Positions 1-8,468 are shown, counted from the stretch's first letter. The stretch: DNA of 64,000 nt from Cytobacillus gottheilii (GCF_001636345.1 NZ_KV440945.1:429340-493339), one strand, 5' to 3'. Numbers and translations: made by a program. The notes: generated from the sequence alone by a model not told the origin.

Positions 1-681
1 TGCAGGGAAGTGGATTTAATCCTTGATTGCACCGATAACTTTGAAACACGGATGCTCATAAATGATGCTTCTCAAAAGCATGGGGTTCCTTGGATTTATG
101 GAGCATGTGTCAGCAGTTATGGCATGAGCCTTACGATCATTCCTGGAAAAACACCTTGCTTAAATTGTCTACTAAAGAAGATTCCGCTTCAGGGAATGAC
201 TTGTGATACCGGTGGAATCATTGGTCCGGCTGTACAAATGGTCATTGCCCATCAATCTGCTGAAGCTCTGAAAATTTTAGTGGAAGATTGGGAGCATATA
301 AGGCAAACTTTTGTCAGCTTCGACCTTTGGAACAATCAGTACACAAATATTAAAATTTCAAAAGCAAAGGATGAGGGCTGCCTCTCTTGTGGCACCACCC
401 GAACATACCCGTATCTTCAAAGTGAAAATCGAACCAAAACCGCTGTTCTATGCGGCAGAGATACAGTCCAAATTAGACCGCCGCACGACACGGTCATTAG
501 CCTTGCAACTCTTTCGAAGCAACTAAAATCATTAGGTTATGAGATTAAAGGAAATCCCTATCTGCTCTCTATTGAAATGGCGGAGCAGCGTATGGTTCTT
601 TTTCAGGATGGCAGAGCACTGATCCATGGCACAAAGGATATTACTCATGCTAAATCGGTATATCAGCGTATCCTTGGATAA
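1..681 (+). CDS. thiF: ThiF/MoeB-family adenylyltransferase (thiazole biosynthesis), 5' end missing
   Basis: The frame is open from base 1, so the N-terminal Rossmann/ATP site lies outside the window. ThiF adenylates the C-terminus of the sulfur carrier ThiS for thiazole (thiamine) synthesis in the cytosol. Visible marks are the family motif DCTDNF near the start, followed by two CxxC pairs (CLNC and CLSC) that form the structural zinc site of ThiF/MoeB proteins. The C-terminal tail of about 90 residues after the second pair is less conserved. MoeB-type function cannot be excluded without the neighbouring thi genes, but the tail length favours ThiF. Confidence 0.8.
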   Translation, partial: CREVDLILDCTDNFETRMLINDASQKHGVPWIYGACVSSYGMSLTIIPGKTPCLNCLLKKIPLQGMTCDTGGIIGPAVQMVIAHQSAEALKILVEDWEHIRQTFVSFDLWNNQYTNIKISKAKDEGCLSCGTTRTYPYLQSENRTKTAVLCGRDTVQIRPPHDTVISLATLSKQLKSLGYEIKGNPYLLSIEMAEQRMVLFQDGRALIHGTKDITHAKSVYQRILG

Positions 682-705
682 GCGATTAGTATAGCTAGAA
701 ATAAA

Positions 706-749
706 TAGTTCTAAGCAGCCCCTTAGCCTTAGCTTAGAGCTATTTTTTA
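706..749 (+). terminator. Intrinsic terminator after thiF
   Basis: An 11-bp stem (TAGTTCTAAGC with GCTTAGAGCTA, one wobble) is followed by six T residues, 25 bp after the thiF stop codon. Confidence 0.75.
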
Positions 750-1376
750 TGCCGCTTTTTTTGCTTCCTCTTAGCAGCTGTTATGATCTGATCTTCTTCC
801 CCTCTTCACGCTGTCATTCTTAGCTATAAAATATGTCCATTCTCCCAATCACTCCCTATTATTCTGCATTCTTTTCTCTTTTCCCCCTTTTTTCGCATCT
901 TCTGTTTCCTTTTTATAACAAATATTTATGGTTGATTAAATTAACAAATGATCGAAAAATTACTATTTAACTTTCTTTTTGTCTGTTCGTTGTCTGCTGT
1001 GAATTTATGAAAAATTTTTACTTAGGGTTAAACTAGTGATCTTATAGGGAGGAAAGTAGAGAGGGGCGAGGGGTTATATTATTAAAGCGGGTCAAGAAAT
1101 TTGAAGCTTTTAATGGAAAAAGGAGTTGACTTTATGTAGCGATTGGAAAAAAGCTTTGTTTTTTCAGAATTGCTCTGCAAGAAAGAGTCATCCCATTTAA
1201 AATAAGTCTTTCGGTTTTCTATTTTAAAATCAGAAAAAAACATAGATTTCTGAATATTTATGTTTTATAATCATATTATGTTTAGTGATCATTTGGTAAT
1301 TAAAAATAAAAAAATGGTTAACAAGTGTTCGTTTTGTTTTTAAAAAATCAATATACTTTGCCGAGGAGGAATACAT
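750..1376. other. Gene-free spacer between thiF and ywrD
   Basis: No convincing reading frame. The first part (about 750-920) is strongly pyrimidine-rich on the + strand. A small inverted repeat (AAAACATA / TATGTTTT, 1237-1266) lies about 110 bp before ywrD. A GAGGAGG ribosome binding site precedes the ywrD ATG. No promoter is clear enough to call. Confidence 0.5.
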
Positions 1377-2984
1377 ATGGATTACTTACATCACCCATTT
1401 CCATCAAAAAGGAATACGGTTTTTGCTAAAAAAGGGATGGTTGCTACATCACAGCCGCTTGCGGCTCAGGCAGGACTTGAAATTCTGCAAAAAGGCGGGA
1501 ATGCCATTGATGCAGCGATTGCCACAGCTGCCGCTTTAACAGTTGTTGAGCCAACATCGAACGGAATTGGCGGTGACGCATTTGCTCTTGTTTGGGTAAA
1601 AGATGAGCTTCATGGATTAAATGCTTCAGGTCCCGCTCCACAATCCATATCAGCAGAAAAAGTGAAAGAGCTTGGCCATGAAAAAATGCCTGTATTCGGG
1701 ACTGTTCCTGTGACAGTACCTGGTGTACCTGCTGCTTGGGCAGCTTTATCAGAGCGATTCGGAAAGCTTTCTCTTGCAGAAGCATTAAAGCCTGCCATTC
1801 GATATGCGGAAGAAGGATATCCGCTCACACCAATCTTAGGGAAGTATTGGAAAATGGCTTATAACCGTTTTAAAAAGGATTTTACCGCTGAAGAATATGC
1901 CTCATGGTTTGAAACGTTTGCGCCGAATGGCAGAGCACCGGAAATTGGCGAAATGTGGAGCTCTAAGGGGCATGCATCAACTTTAAAATCGATCGGAGAA
2001 ACAAAGGCAAGGTCCTTTTATGAAGGGGACTTAGCGGATCAGATCGATGATTTTATGAAAAAACATAATGGATTTTTAACAAAAGAAGACCTTGCTGCAT
2101 ATAAACCGGAATGGGTTAAGCCTATATCTGCAAATTATAGAGGATATGATGTCTGGGAAATTCCGCCGAATGGCCAGGGAATGGTGGCTTTAATGGCGTT
2201 GAATGTATATGCGCAGAAATCTCCAGGTCCTTTATGGCAAAATGCCGAAACTCTGCACGAGCAAATTGAGGCAATGAAGCTGGCTTTTACAGATGGTCAG
2301 GCATTTATAACGGAACCGGAACATATGCCGATTTCAGCGGAAGAGCTATTATCAGAGGCGTACGCAAAAGATAGAATCAGGGTAATTGGCGAAGAAGCAT
2401 CCGATCCGAAGCCTTATGAGCTTCCAAAGGGAGGAACCGTTTATCTGGCTGCAGCGGATGAAGAAGGCAATATGATCTCTTATATTCAAAGTAATTATAT
2501 GGGCTTTGGATCAGGGATTGTCATTCCTGGAACAGGGATAAGCCTGCAGAATCGCGGTCATGACTTTTCGCTCGAAAGCGATCATCCGAATGTTCTTCAG
2601 CCCGGCAAAAGAACCTATCATACAATTATCCCGGGCTTCTTAACAAAAGACGGAAAAGCCGTGGGCCCATTTGGGGTTATGGGCGGCTATATGCAGCCGC
2701 AGGGTCATTTTCAAGTCGTAACAAATACGGTTGATTATTTGCTGAATCCACAAGCAGCATTAGACATGCCAAGGTGGCAATGGATGAAAGGCAAATCAGT
2801 GCATGTAGAACCCGAGTTTCCAAATTATCTGGTGCAGGCACTGGCTCGAAAAGGTCATCAGATCCATGTAACAGCAGATGGAGGAAGTTTTGGGCGCGGA
2901 CAAATCATTTGGCGGAATGAGCAAACGGGTGTACTAATGGGCGGAACAGAATCACGAACAGATGGATCGATCGCAGCTTGGTAA
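1377..2984 (+). CDS. ywrD: Gamma-glutamyltransferase family protein, YwrD type
   Basis: 535 residues, a Ntn-hydrolase of the gamma-glutamyltranspeptidase family, which cleaves or transfers gamma-glutamyl groups. The N-terminal part shows the GGNAIDAAIA and GGDAFAL blocks typical of the large subunit. The autocleavage/nucleophile threonine should be Thr354 in KGGTVYLAA. No signal peptide is seen, unlike secreted GGT (Ggt/CapD), so a cytosolic location is likely. The ATG follows GAGGAGG. The stop codon overlaps the start of the next gene, and ywrD-like genes sit beside chromate-type transporter genes in B. subtilis too. The physiological substrate is unknown. Confidence 0.85.
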   Translation: MDYLHHPFPSKRNTVFAKKGMVATSQPLAAQAGLEILQKGGNAIDAAIATAAALTVVEPTSNGIGGDAFALVWVKDELHGLNASGPAPQSISAEKVKELGHEKMPVFGTVPVTVPGVPAAWAALSERFGKLSLAEALKPAIRYAEEGYPLTPILGKYWKMAYNRFKKDFTAEEYASWFETFAPNGRAPEIGEMWSSKGHASTLKSIGETKARSFYEGDLADQIDDFMKKHNGFLTKEDLAAYKPEWVKPISANYRGYDVWEIPPNGQGMVALMALNVYAQKSPGPLWQNAETLHEQIEAMKLAFTDGQAFITEPEHMPISAEELLSEAYAKDRIRVIGEEASDPKPYELPKGGTVYLAAADEEGNMISYIQSNYMGFGSGIVIPGTGISLQNRGHDFSLESDHPNVLQPGKRTYHTIIPGFLTKDGKAVGPFGVMGGYMQPQGHFQVVTNTVDYLLNPQAALDMPRWQWMKGKSVHVEPEFPNYLVQALARKGHQIHVTADGGSFGRGQIIWRNEQTGVLMGGTESRTDGSIAAW

Positions 2985-3592
2985 ATCCAGTTGTAAACAC
3001 ACAGCCTGAAGCTCCACTGCCAAGTCCAGGCAAAAACAGCAAAACACATCTGCATTTAATGATTGCATTCTTTCGGTCCGGCATACTCGGCTTTGGCGGA
3101 GGCCCGTCCGCTATTCCGCTAGTACACCAAGAAGTGGTCAAAAAATATAAGTGGATGGATGAAGAAGAGTTCAGTGATACACTTGCTCTTGCCAACACAA
3201 TGCCAGGACCAATCGCTACGAAGATGGCAGGTTATATTGGCTATCGCGTAGGCGGTATCCTAGGCGGTATTATTGCCCTGCTGGCAACCGTTGCACCGAC
3301 TGCTCTAATGATGATTTTTCTGCTTCAGCTCCTGCAGGCTTTTAAAGATATACCTTGGGTACAGCATATGTCCGCATCCGTTGTACCGGTTGTTGCAGTG
3401 ATGCTAGCCGTCATGACTTGGGACTTTATCAAAAAATCCGGCAGTTCCCTCGGATGGAAGAAGGCCATTGCGTTTTTGGCAGGATCTCTTGTCATTATGG
3501 AATTTTTAAATATTCATCCGGGCATTTTAATTGTCCTGATGATTCTGATTGCTTTTATCCCGGAACGTAAAAGGGAGGAGGGCACCTCATGA
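2978..3592 (+). CDS. CHR-family (chromate-type) transporter, first subunit
   Basis: 204 residues with the CHR-domain signature FRSGILGFGGGPSAIPL near residue 35 and several hydrophobic segments. It is a short single-domain CHR protein of the kind that works as a pair with a second one. The frame begins with TTG inside the last codons of ywrD (4-base stop overlap), so translational coupling is likely. No later start fits the family N-terminus except an ATG at 3059, which would remove the first 27 residues. It forms an operon with ywrD and the next gene (ATGA overlap). Real substrates of such pairs are often unknown; chromate efflux is only the family label. Confidence 0.8.
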   Translation: MVNPVVNTQPEAPLPSPGKNSKTHLHLMIAFFRSGILGFGGGPSAIPLVHQEVVKKYKWMDEEEFSDTLALANTMPGPIATKMAGYIGYRVGGILGGIIALLATVAPTALMMIFLLQLLQAFKDIPWVQHMSASVVPVVAVMLAVMTWDFIKKSGSSLGWKKAIAFLAGSLVIMEFLNIHPGILIVLMILIAFIPERKREEGTS

Positions 3593-4137
3593 TTTATTGG
3601 CAGCTTTTTTTGGCCTTTTTTATTCCTGGTATCCTTGGCTATGGCGGGGGACCATCTAGCATTCCGCTTGTAGAAAATGAGGTGGTTGGCCAATATGGCT
3701 GGATGACCTCAAGAGAGTTCAGTGAAGTGCTTGCAGCTGGGAACGCTCTGCCTGGACCAATTGCAACAAAAATGGCAGCCTATATTGGGTACACTGAAGG
3801 CGGGATCATCGGCAGTTTAGTTGCGCTATTTGCCACAGTAGCACCATCTATTCTGCTAATGCTCCTATTAATGGCAATTCTATTAAAATATAAAGATACC
3901 CCGCAGGTGAAAAACATTTCGAACAATGTCAGACCTGTCATCGCCATTTTGCTTGGTGTGCTGACGTATCAGTTTGTTAAGGATTCTATTGTTAGTACGG
4001 GAACGCTTTATACATTGATCCTTGTGGTGGGCAGTTATATCTTAATGGAGAAAGTGAAATTGCATCCGGCTCTAGTCATCTTGATTGGTCTTGCAGTAGG
4101 AGCGGTCACTGGGATTATTCAATACGGTATTCACTAA
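3589..4137 (+). CDS. CHR-family (chromate-type) transporter, second subunit
   Basis: 182 residues, a paralogue of the preceding gene: both carry GGGPS(A/S)IPLV and NxxPGPIATKMA blocks at the same relative places, and both have about five to six membrane segments. The ATG overlaps the upstream stop as ATGA, the usual arrangement for bicistronic short-chain CHR transporters, whose two halves are thought to insert in opposite orientation. A strong terminator follows 10 bp after the stop. It matches the B. subtilis YwrA/YwrB pair by context. Confidence 0.85.
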   Translation: MIYWQLFLAFFIPGILGYGGGPSSIPLVENEVVGQYGWMTSREFSEVLAAGNALPGPIATKMAAYIGYTEGGIIGSLVALFATVAPSILLMLLLMAILLKYKDTPQVKNISNNVRPVIAILLGVLTYQFVKDSIVSTGTLYTLILVVGSYILMEKVKLHPALVILIGLAVGAVTGIIQYGIH

Positions 4138-4147
4138 CGAACAGACA

Positions 4148-4175
4148 AAAGCCCGAATCAGCAGATTCGGGCTTT
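4148..4175. terminator. Bidirectional terminator between CHR operon and stress gene
   Basis: A perfect 12-bp stem (AAAGCCCGAATC, loop AGCA, GATTCGGGCTTT) between two convergent genes, with A and T runs on both sides. Confidence 0.9.
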
Positions 4176-4187
4176 AATATGTGAATT

Positions 4188-4520
4188 TTATTTCTCCGCA
4201 GAGTCAGATCCTACAATGACTAATTTGCCTTGGTCAAGAACTTCTTCATATTGCTCAGCTTCAGTAGTTGTTAGACCAAGTGATTCAAATTTTGTGCGAA
4301 GCTCATCTCCGCGCTTTTTAAAGACATTACCAACAGAATCAAATAATCCTTGCTCCTTCATGCCGACAGAGCCAGTATCTGTTGCATCTGTTAGATTCTC
4401 AGAACGATCTTTGTCGTGAGCGAAAATATAAATATGCTCTTTTGAATAACCTTGGTTATTTAACATATCGATTGTGTTTGTAGCTTGCACACCATTTTCT
4501 ACAACTTCAACTTTATACAT
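4188..4520 (-). CDS. General stress protein, YflT/GSP17M-like
   Basis: 110 residues. The N-terminal half (MYKVEVVENGVQATNTIDML then GY..EHIYIFAHDK) is the heat-induced stress protein YflT domain; the C-terminal half is charged and helical (KKRGDEL..KFESLGL, EAEQYEEVLDQG). The biochemical function is unknown; family members belong to the sigma-B general stress regulon. The ATG at 4520 is preferred over a GTG at 4529 because GGAAGG lies 8 bases before the ATG and the GTG overlaps it. A candidate sigma-B promoter lies about 65 bp upstream. Confidence 0.8.
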   Translation of the reverse strand: MYKVEVVENGVQATNTIDMLNNQGYSKEHIYIFAHDKDRSENLTDATDTGSVGMKEQGLFDSVGNVFKKRGDELRTKFESLGLTTTEAEQYEEVLDQGKLVIVGSDSAEK

Positions 4521-4583
4521 ATTTAGCACCTTCCATTCAATTGTTTTTATGATAGTCGGGAGCTTGTCCCTGCTAGTATATAT

Positions 4584-4608
4584 TTATCCGCTATGAAAAT
4601 TTTAAAAC
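4584..4608 (-). promoter_or_regulatory. Candidate sigma-B promoter of the YflT-like gene
   Basis: Read on the minus strand: GTTTTA, 13 bases, GGATAA. The B. subtilis sigma-B consensus is GTTTAA, 12-14 bases, GGGTAT. The gsiB promoter in this window has nearly the same form. Confidence 0.45.
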
Positions 4609-4681
4609 CTATTATTTTTATTTCTGCTTTATACTAGATGAATGAAGGGAACGTAATAACTAGAATGAGAGAGGAGGAGAT

Positions 4682-5359
4682 ATGTGCATGTTATTGCATA
4701 ATGACTGGCAGGAGATCTTGAAAAAAGAGATGGAAAAGCCATATTTTCAGCAGCTGATTGAGTTTATTGAGAAAGAATATGAAAAGGAAACTGTATATCC
4801 TCCTAAACAGGATATTTTTAATAGTCTACATGATACAGATTATGCCGAAACGAAAGTGGTTTTATTAGGTCAGGACCCATACCATGGACCAGGGCAGGCT
4901 CATGGATTGAGCTTTTCGGTAAAGCCTGGGGTGAAAATTCCCCCATCTCTACGGAATATGTACAAAGAGCTCGAGAATGACTTAGGCATCCCGCCCGCAA
5001 ATAATGGGTACCTAGTCAAATGGGCAAAGCAAGGTGTATTAATGTTAAATACCGTGTTAACTGTTAGGGAAGGAGAAGCTTATTCTCATCGCGGAAAAGG
5101 ATGGGAGCAATTTACCGATGAGATCATTAAAAAGTTGAATGAGCGGGAAGAACCCGTTATCTTTATTCTTTGGGGCAAGCCAGCTCAAGAGAAGATGAAA
5201 CTGTTAAATCTGGAAAAACATCAAGTAATTACGTCTCCACATCCAAGTCCGCTCTCGGCAAGAAGAGGCTTTTTTGGAAGCAGGCCTTTCTCGAAGGTGA
5301 ATGCCTTTTTAAGAGCACAAGGACAACAGGAAATCGACTGGAAAATAAACGATATTTGA
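4682..5359 (+). CDS. ung: Uracil-DNA glycosylase
   Basis: 225 residues, family 1 UDG, which removes uracil from DNA in base excision repair. The active-site motif GQDPYH is at about 63-68 (catalytic Asp65) and the second motif [14 protein letters not shown] is near 187-200, both intact. Length is normal for the family. GAGGAGG precedes two in-frame ATGs (4682, 4688); the second has better spacing, so the first two residues are uncertain. It is followed by small ywd-type genes as in B. subtilis. Confidence 0.97.
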   Translation: MCMLLHNDWQEILKKEMEKPYFQQLIEFIEKEYEKETVYPPKQDIFNSLHDTDYAETKVVLLGQDPYHGPGQAHGLSFSVKPGVKIPPSLRNMYKELENDLGIPPANNGYLVKWAKQGVLMLNTVLTVREGEAYSHRGKGWEQFTDEIIKKLNEREEPVIFILWGKPAQEKMKLLNLEKHQVITSPHPSPLSARRGFFGSRPFSKVNAFLRAQGQQEIDWKINDI

Positions 5360-5416
5360 CAAAATCTCGTATGTTTCATGTGAAACAGACAAAATTTGCG
5401 AAAGGCTGAAAGCAGG

Positions 5417-5587
5417 ATGGACAACAAGAGAGTAGATTGTTTTAAGTGTAAATTCTTCTATATTACTTGGGATCAGCGCTATCCAAAAGGCTGCAGGGCT
5501 TTTGAATTTAAGACGAGCCGCCTGCCTTCGCTTGACGTATATAGAGCTTCAGGACAGCGATGTTTGCGTTTTGAAAAGAAAAATTGA
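5417..5587 (+). CDS. Small four-cysteine protein downstream of ung
   Basis: 56 residues: CFKC near the start, a single GC in the middle, RC near the end, with conserved-looking aromatic segments (FFYITWDQRYPKGC). Four cysteines suggest metal binding, but the function is unknown. I chose the ATG at 5417 because the product then begins MDNKRVDC; the frame also opens with a TTG at 5396. It lies 57 bp after ung and 36 bp before the next gene and is probably cotranscribed with both. Confidence 0.65.
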   Translation: MDNKRVDCFKCKFFYITWDQRYPKGCRAFEFKTSRLPSLDVYRASGQRCLRFEKKN

Positions 5588-5623
5588 TAAAATTTATATT
5601 AATGATGATCAGAGGTGAAAAAC

Positions 5624-5932
5624 TTGAGTATATCTATTCAGCAGCTTTTAGGGAAAATGGAAAAAGAACTAAAGGAAGCAAAGGGTCTTTCTCAAAGCTC
5701 TTTAGTAAGAGAAAGAGTACATGCTATAAAATCAATTTGTGAGCTGATTCTGGAAAATGGCGGAGAAAAAACTCAGCAGCTAAGTTCTATGCCTGTTTCT
5801 TATTCAGTGCCAGTATCACAGCCGCAGCCAATGCCCCAGATCCTGCCGCAGAATCCTGCGCCAGCCATTCAGCCGGCAAAACGCTTAGAGATGGAAGATG
5901 AAGCAAACGGAGATTCGCTGTTTGATTTTTAA
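5624..5932 (+). CDS. ywdI: YwdI-like protein (DUF5327 type)
   Basis: 102 residues. The N-terminal 50 residues form a charged helical region (SIQQLLGKMEKELKEAKG, ERVHAIKSICELIL). This is followed by a Gln/Pro-rich linker and an acidic tail. Function unknown. The TTG at 5624 is preferred because AGAGGTG lies 6 bases before it, whereas the GTG at 5615 lies inside that ribosome binding site. Position between the ung group and the DUF423 gene matches ywdI in B. subtilis. Confidence 0.7.
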   Translation: MSISIQQLLGKMEKELKEAKGLSQSSLVRERVHAIKSICELILENGGEKTQQLSSMPVSYSVPVSQPQPMPQILPQNPAPAIQPAKRLEMEDEANGDSLFDF

Positions 5933-6077
5933 TAACTAAAAAAAGGTGCAGCAGCTAATTAAGAATAAAGTATAAGTGCTGAGAAGCCTTTGGCTACGCC
6001 TGACAGGCTGCCAATCAGTAAATCTCTTTAATATGTATAGGAGCTTTAATCATATAGAAACGAAATGGGGAATTGGG

Positions 6078-6449
6078 ATGAAATTGTTTATTATTCTTGG
6101 AGCAGTGAATGCCTTTTTATCTGTGGCACTAGGTGCATTTGGTGCGCATGGTTTAGAAGGCAGAGTAGAGCCTAAATATTTGGAAACATGGAAGACAGGT
6201 GTTACCTATCAAATGTTCCATGCTACTGGCCTGCTTATTATTGGAGTATTGCTTGGGAAATTGCCGGCAAGTTCTCTTTTATCAACTGCGGGATGGCTGA
6301 TGGTTGGCGGAATAATATTATTCTCGGGAAGCTTATACGTGTTAACACTCACGAAAATTAGTGTGCTTGGAGCGATTACCCCGCTTGGCGGTTTGTCCTT
6401 TTTAGCTGCATGGGTATTGCTGATTATTGCAGCAGTGAAATATTTATAA
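6078..6449 (+). CDS. ywdK: DUF423 membrane protein, YwdK type
   Basis: 123 residues with four predicted membrane helices. Family hallmarks are the N-terminal ALGAFGAHGLEGR block and the GWLMVGGIILFSGSLY and ITPLGGLSFLAAW segments. The role of the family is unknown. The ATG at 6078 gives the family N-terminus (MKLFIILGAVNAF); the frame stays open upstream to 5976 but that part is not membrane-like. In B. subtilis ywdK lies next to gerQ; here a B12-controlled unit sits between them. Confidence 0.85.
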   Translation: MKLFIILGAVNAFLSVALGAFGAHGLEGRVEPKYLETWKTGVTYQMFHATGLLIIGVLLGKLPASSLLSTAGWLMVGGIILFSGSLYVLTLTKISVLGAITPLGGLSFLAAWVLLIIAAVKYL

Positions 6450-6529
6450 TGGTAGAGTCTTTCTGAAAGAAACCATATGTGCTGTTTGAAATATGGTAAA
6501 CTGATTGTAAGTGAATAGAAACGAAGGAA

Positions 6530-6690
6530 TTGGTGCTGAGCAATCAGCTTAATAGGGAATTCGGTGCAAAACCGAAGCTGTCTCCGCAACTGTAAGTGCT
6601 GACGAAATAAGAAGAAAACCACTGTTTGTTTTTCACAAATGGGAAGGTCTTAAACTAGGATGAAGCACAAGCCAGGATATCTGCCAGTTC
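6530..6690 (+). ncRNA. Cobalamin (B12) riboswitch
   Basis: The conserved core is plain: a GGTGC at 6532, TTAATAGGGAA, GGTGCAAAACCG, CCGCAACTGTAA, and the closing B12 box at 6669-6685 (AAGCCAGGATATCTGCC). A terminator-like hairpin at 6776-6805 follows, so control is likely by transcription attenuation of the two downstream genes when adenosylcobalamin is present. Confidence 0.93.
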
Positions 6691-6775
6691 TGCAAGTATT
6701 TTACTCTTCGGAAGTTAAGAGAATTGTACGGTGTTAGTTTGATTGTATTTGGTGTGTAATCAAATATGGATAAAT

Positions 6776-6806
6776 AGCCGGCCAATTTTTTGGGCGGCTT
6801 CTTTAT
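6776..6806 (+). terminator. Riboswitch-associated terminator
   Basis: AGCCGGCCAA pairs with TTGGGCGGCT with one mismatch, followed by TTCTTTAT. It lies 90 bp after the B12 box and before the first gene, as expected for the expression platform. A further small hairpin (TTGGCT / AGCCAG) lies at about 6850-6875. Confidence 0.7.
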
Positions 6807-6924
6807 ATGGAGTAAAAGAACATTCACTTTTTTTTAGGCTGGATGTCTTGGCTAAATTTAAAAGCCAGTCTGCCCAGTAGCATCGAAAGCATTTGCATTT
6901 TTTAAAAAAGGGAGGTGGATGAAA

Positions 6925-7446
6925 ATGGAGAGAAAAGATAATCGCTTTTTATGCTATCCGTTTATGCGTGAAGCGGCTTCTACGGTTGATTATGAAATTC
7001 GCACAGATTCAATGACAACAAGAATTGGGGAAGCTGCTTCTTTAACTGCAGATATTCCAAAAGTCCATCAGGATTTGATGGGACTGCTGCCGATGGCGTA
7101 TCATCTGAATGGTTCAGTTCGCGGAAAACTGGCGATTTCAGAGGAAGATGTACAGGCACTCAGCAGTCTTTATGATGAATACGTAGAGGAAGTGAAAGAA
7201 GAGATTAAAACTTTTCTCCTTCCTCAAGGAACGCAAGCAGCATGTGTTTTACATGTTTGCCGGAGTGAAGCAAAGAAATCAGTTCGAGCCTTACATAAAG
7301 TCAGCCTGGAAAGAAATGTGCCAGAAATCTTGTTTGATTATACGCATTTGCTGGCCAATGTGTTATTTGTGATGGCAGTGTATGTAAATAAGATGAGCGG
7401 CGTACAAGAAATAAAATTTACAAGCAAATCATATAAAGTCAGATAG
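6925..7446 (+). CDS. Degenerate PduO-type cob(I)alamin adenosyltransferase-like protein
   Basis: 173 residues. The C-terminal half aligns by eye with PduO/YvqK adenosyltransferases: FLLPQGTQAACVLHVCR corresponds to FILPGG..a.LHiAR, and LLANVLFVMAVYVNKMSG to the RLSD..F..AR..N.rSG region. The catalytic pieces are missing: no N-terminal (Y)TKTGDKG ATP loop, the RRAER segment reads KKSVRAL, and NRLSD reads THLLAN. It is therefore probably not an active transferase; a B12-binding or regulatory role is a guess. It is the first gene after the B12 riboswitch and 10 bp before btuF. The ATG at 6925 is chosen over 6919 because of GGGAGG spacing. Confidence 0.65.
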   Translation: MERKDNRFLCYPFMREAASTVDYEIRTDSMTTRIGEAASLTADIPKVHQDLMGLLPMAYHLNGSVRGKLAISEEDVQALSSLYDEYVEEVKEEIKTFLLPQGTQAACVLHVCRSEAKKSVRALHKVSLERNVPEILFDYTHLLANVLFVMAVYVNKMSGVQEIKFTSKSYKVR

Positions 7447-7456
7447 GAGAATAAAA

Positions 7457-8410
7457 ATGAAAAACAAAAAATTCGCAGGATGGTTCGCATCCTTCATGCT
7501 GGTTCTTTTCTTAGCTGCGTGTAACACAGCAGAAGAAAACACGGAAAATAATGATCAAACAGAACAGCCGCAGGAAGAAGAATCTGCTGCTTATACTGTA
7601 ACAGATGATATGGGAACAGAAGTAACGTTTGAAGAAGTGCCAGAAACCGTTGTTTCACTGCAGCCAAGTAATACAGAAATTCTTTTTGCTTTAGATGCCG
7701 GAGAAAAAGTCGTCGGTGTAACAGATGTAGATAATTATCCTGAAGAAGTTCAGGAAATCGAAAAGGTTTCCGATTCGATGACCGTTAATGCTGAAAAGGT
7801 CATTGAGCTGAACCCTGATGTCGTGATCGCTTATACAGTTGGTGCGGAAGAACAGCTGCAGCCGATTATTGATTCCGGTATCCCTGTTTTTGTCATTCAG
7901 TCTGCTTTAACATTTGAAGACGTATATGGTGATATTCAGCAAATCGCTGATGTAATGGGTGTAGGGGAGAAAGGCGAAGAGCTTGTTCAAAGCATTCAGG
8001 ACCAAATCGCTTCAGTTGGTGAAAAGCTGGCAGGAGTGGAAGAGGAAAAACAGCTTTATTTAGAAATTAGTCCTGCCCCAGACATTTATACAACAGGAAG
8101 CAATACATTCCAGCAGGAAATTCTAAAGGCTGCACATGTTGGTAATGTGTTTGGAGATCAAGAAGGATGGATTAAAGTATCAGAAGAAGACATCATCAGC
8201 CGTAATCCAGAAGTGATTGCAACTACTGTTAACTATGTTGATAATCCAATTGAAGAAGTAAAGGGCCGTACAGGCTGGGATCAAATTGCTGCTATTTCTG
8301 GCGATGCTGTGTACCAGCTTGACAGTGATATTACATCAAGACCAGGACCGCGAATCGGAGAAGCTGTGCAATTGGTGGCAGAAACCGTATATCCTGAAGT
8401 TTTTCAATAA
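7457..8410 (+). CDS. btuF: Cobalamin-binding lipoprotein BtuF (ABC transporter substrate-binding protein)
   Basis: 317 residues. A signal peptide ends in the lipobox LAAC (Cys22), then an acidic low-complexity linker (about 24-45) and a periplasmic-binding fold of the BtuF/FhuD class (VVSLQPSNTEILFAL, VIELNPDVVIAY, repeated lobe 2 with RTGWDQIAAI). It would be membrane-anchored and deliver cobalamin to BtuCD. Control by the upstream B12 riboswitch supports the substrate. No btuC or btuD follows; a terminator closes the unit, so the permease must be encoded elsewhere. Confidence 0.88.
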   Translation: MKNKKFAGWFASFMLVLFLAACNTAEENTENNDQTEQPQEEESAAYTVTDDMGTEVTFEEVPETVVSLQPSNTEILFALDAGEKVVGVTDVDNYPEEVQEIEKVSDSMTVNAEKVIELNPDVVIAYTVGAEEQLQPIIDSGIPVFVIQSALTFEDVYGDIQQIADVMGVGEKGEELVQSIQDQIASVGEKLAGVEEEKQLYLEISPAPDIYTTGSNTFQQEILKAAHVGNVFGDQEGWIKVSEEDIISRNPEVIATTVNYVDNPIEEVKGRTGWDQIAAISGDAVYQLDSDITSRPGPRIGEAVQLVAETVYPEVFQ

Positions 8411-8421
8411 TCGTCCATGAG

Positions 8422-8453
8422 AAAAGCGTGAAAGAAGATCCTTTCACGCTTTT
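8422..8453. terminator. Bidirectional terminator between btuF and gerQ
   Basis: A 13-bp perfect stem (AAAAGCGTGAAAG / CTTTCACGCTTTT, 6-base loop) between convergent genes. Confidence 0.9.
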
Positions 8454-8468
8454 TGTATGGATGTATTT

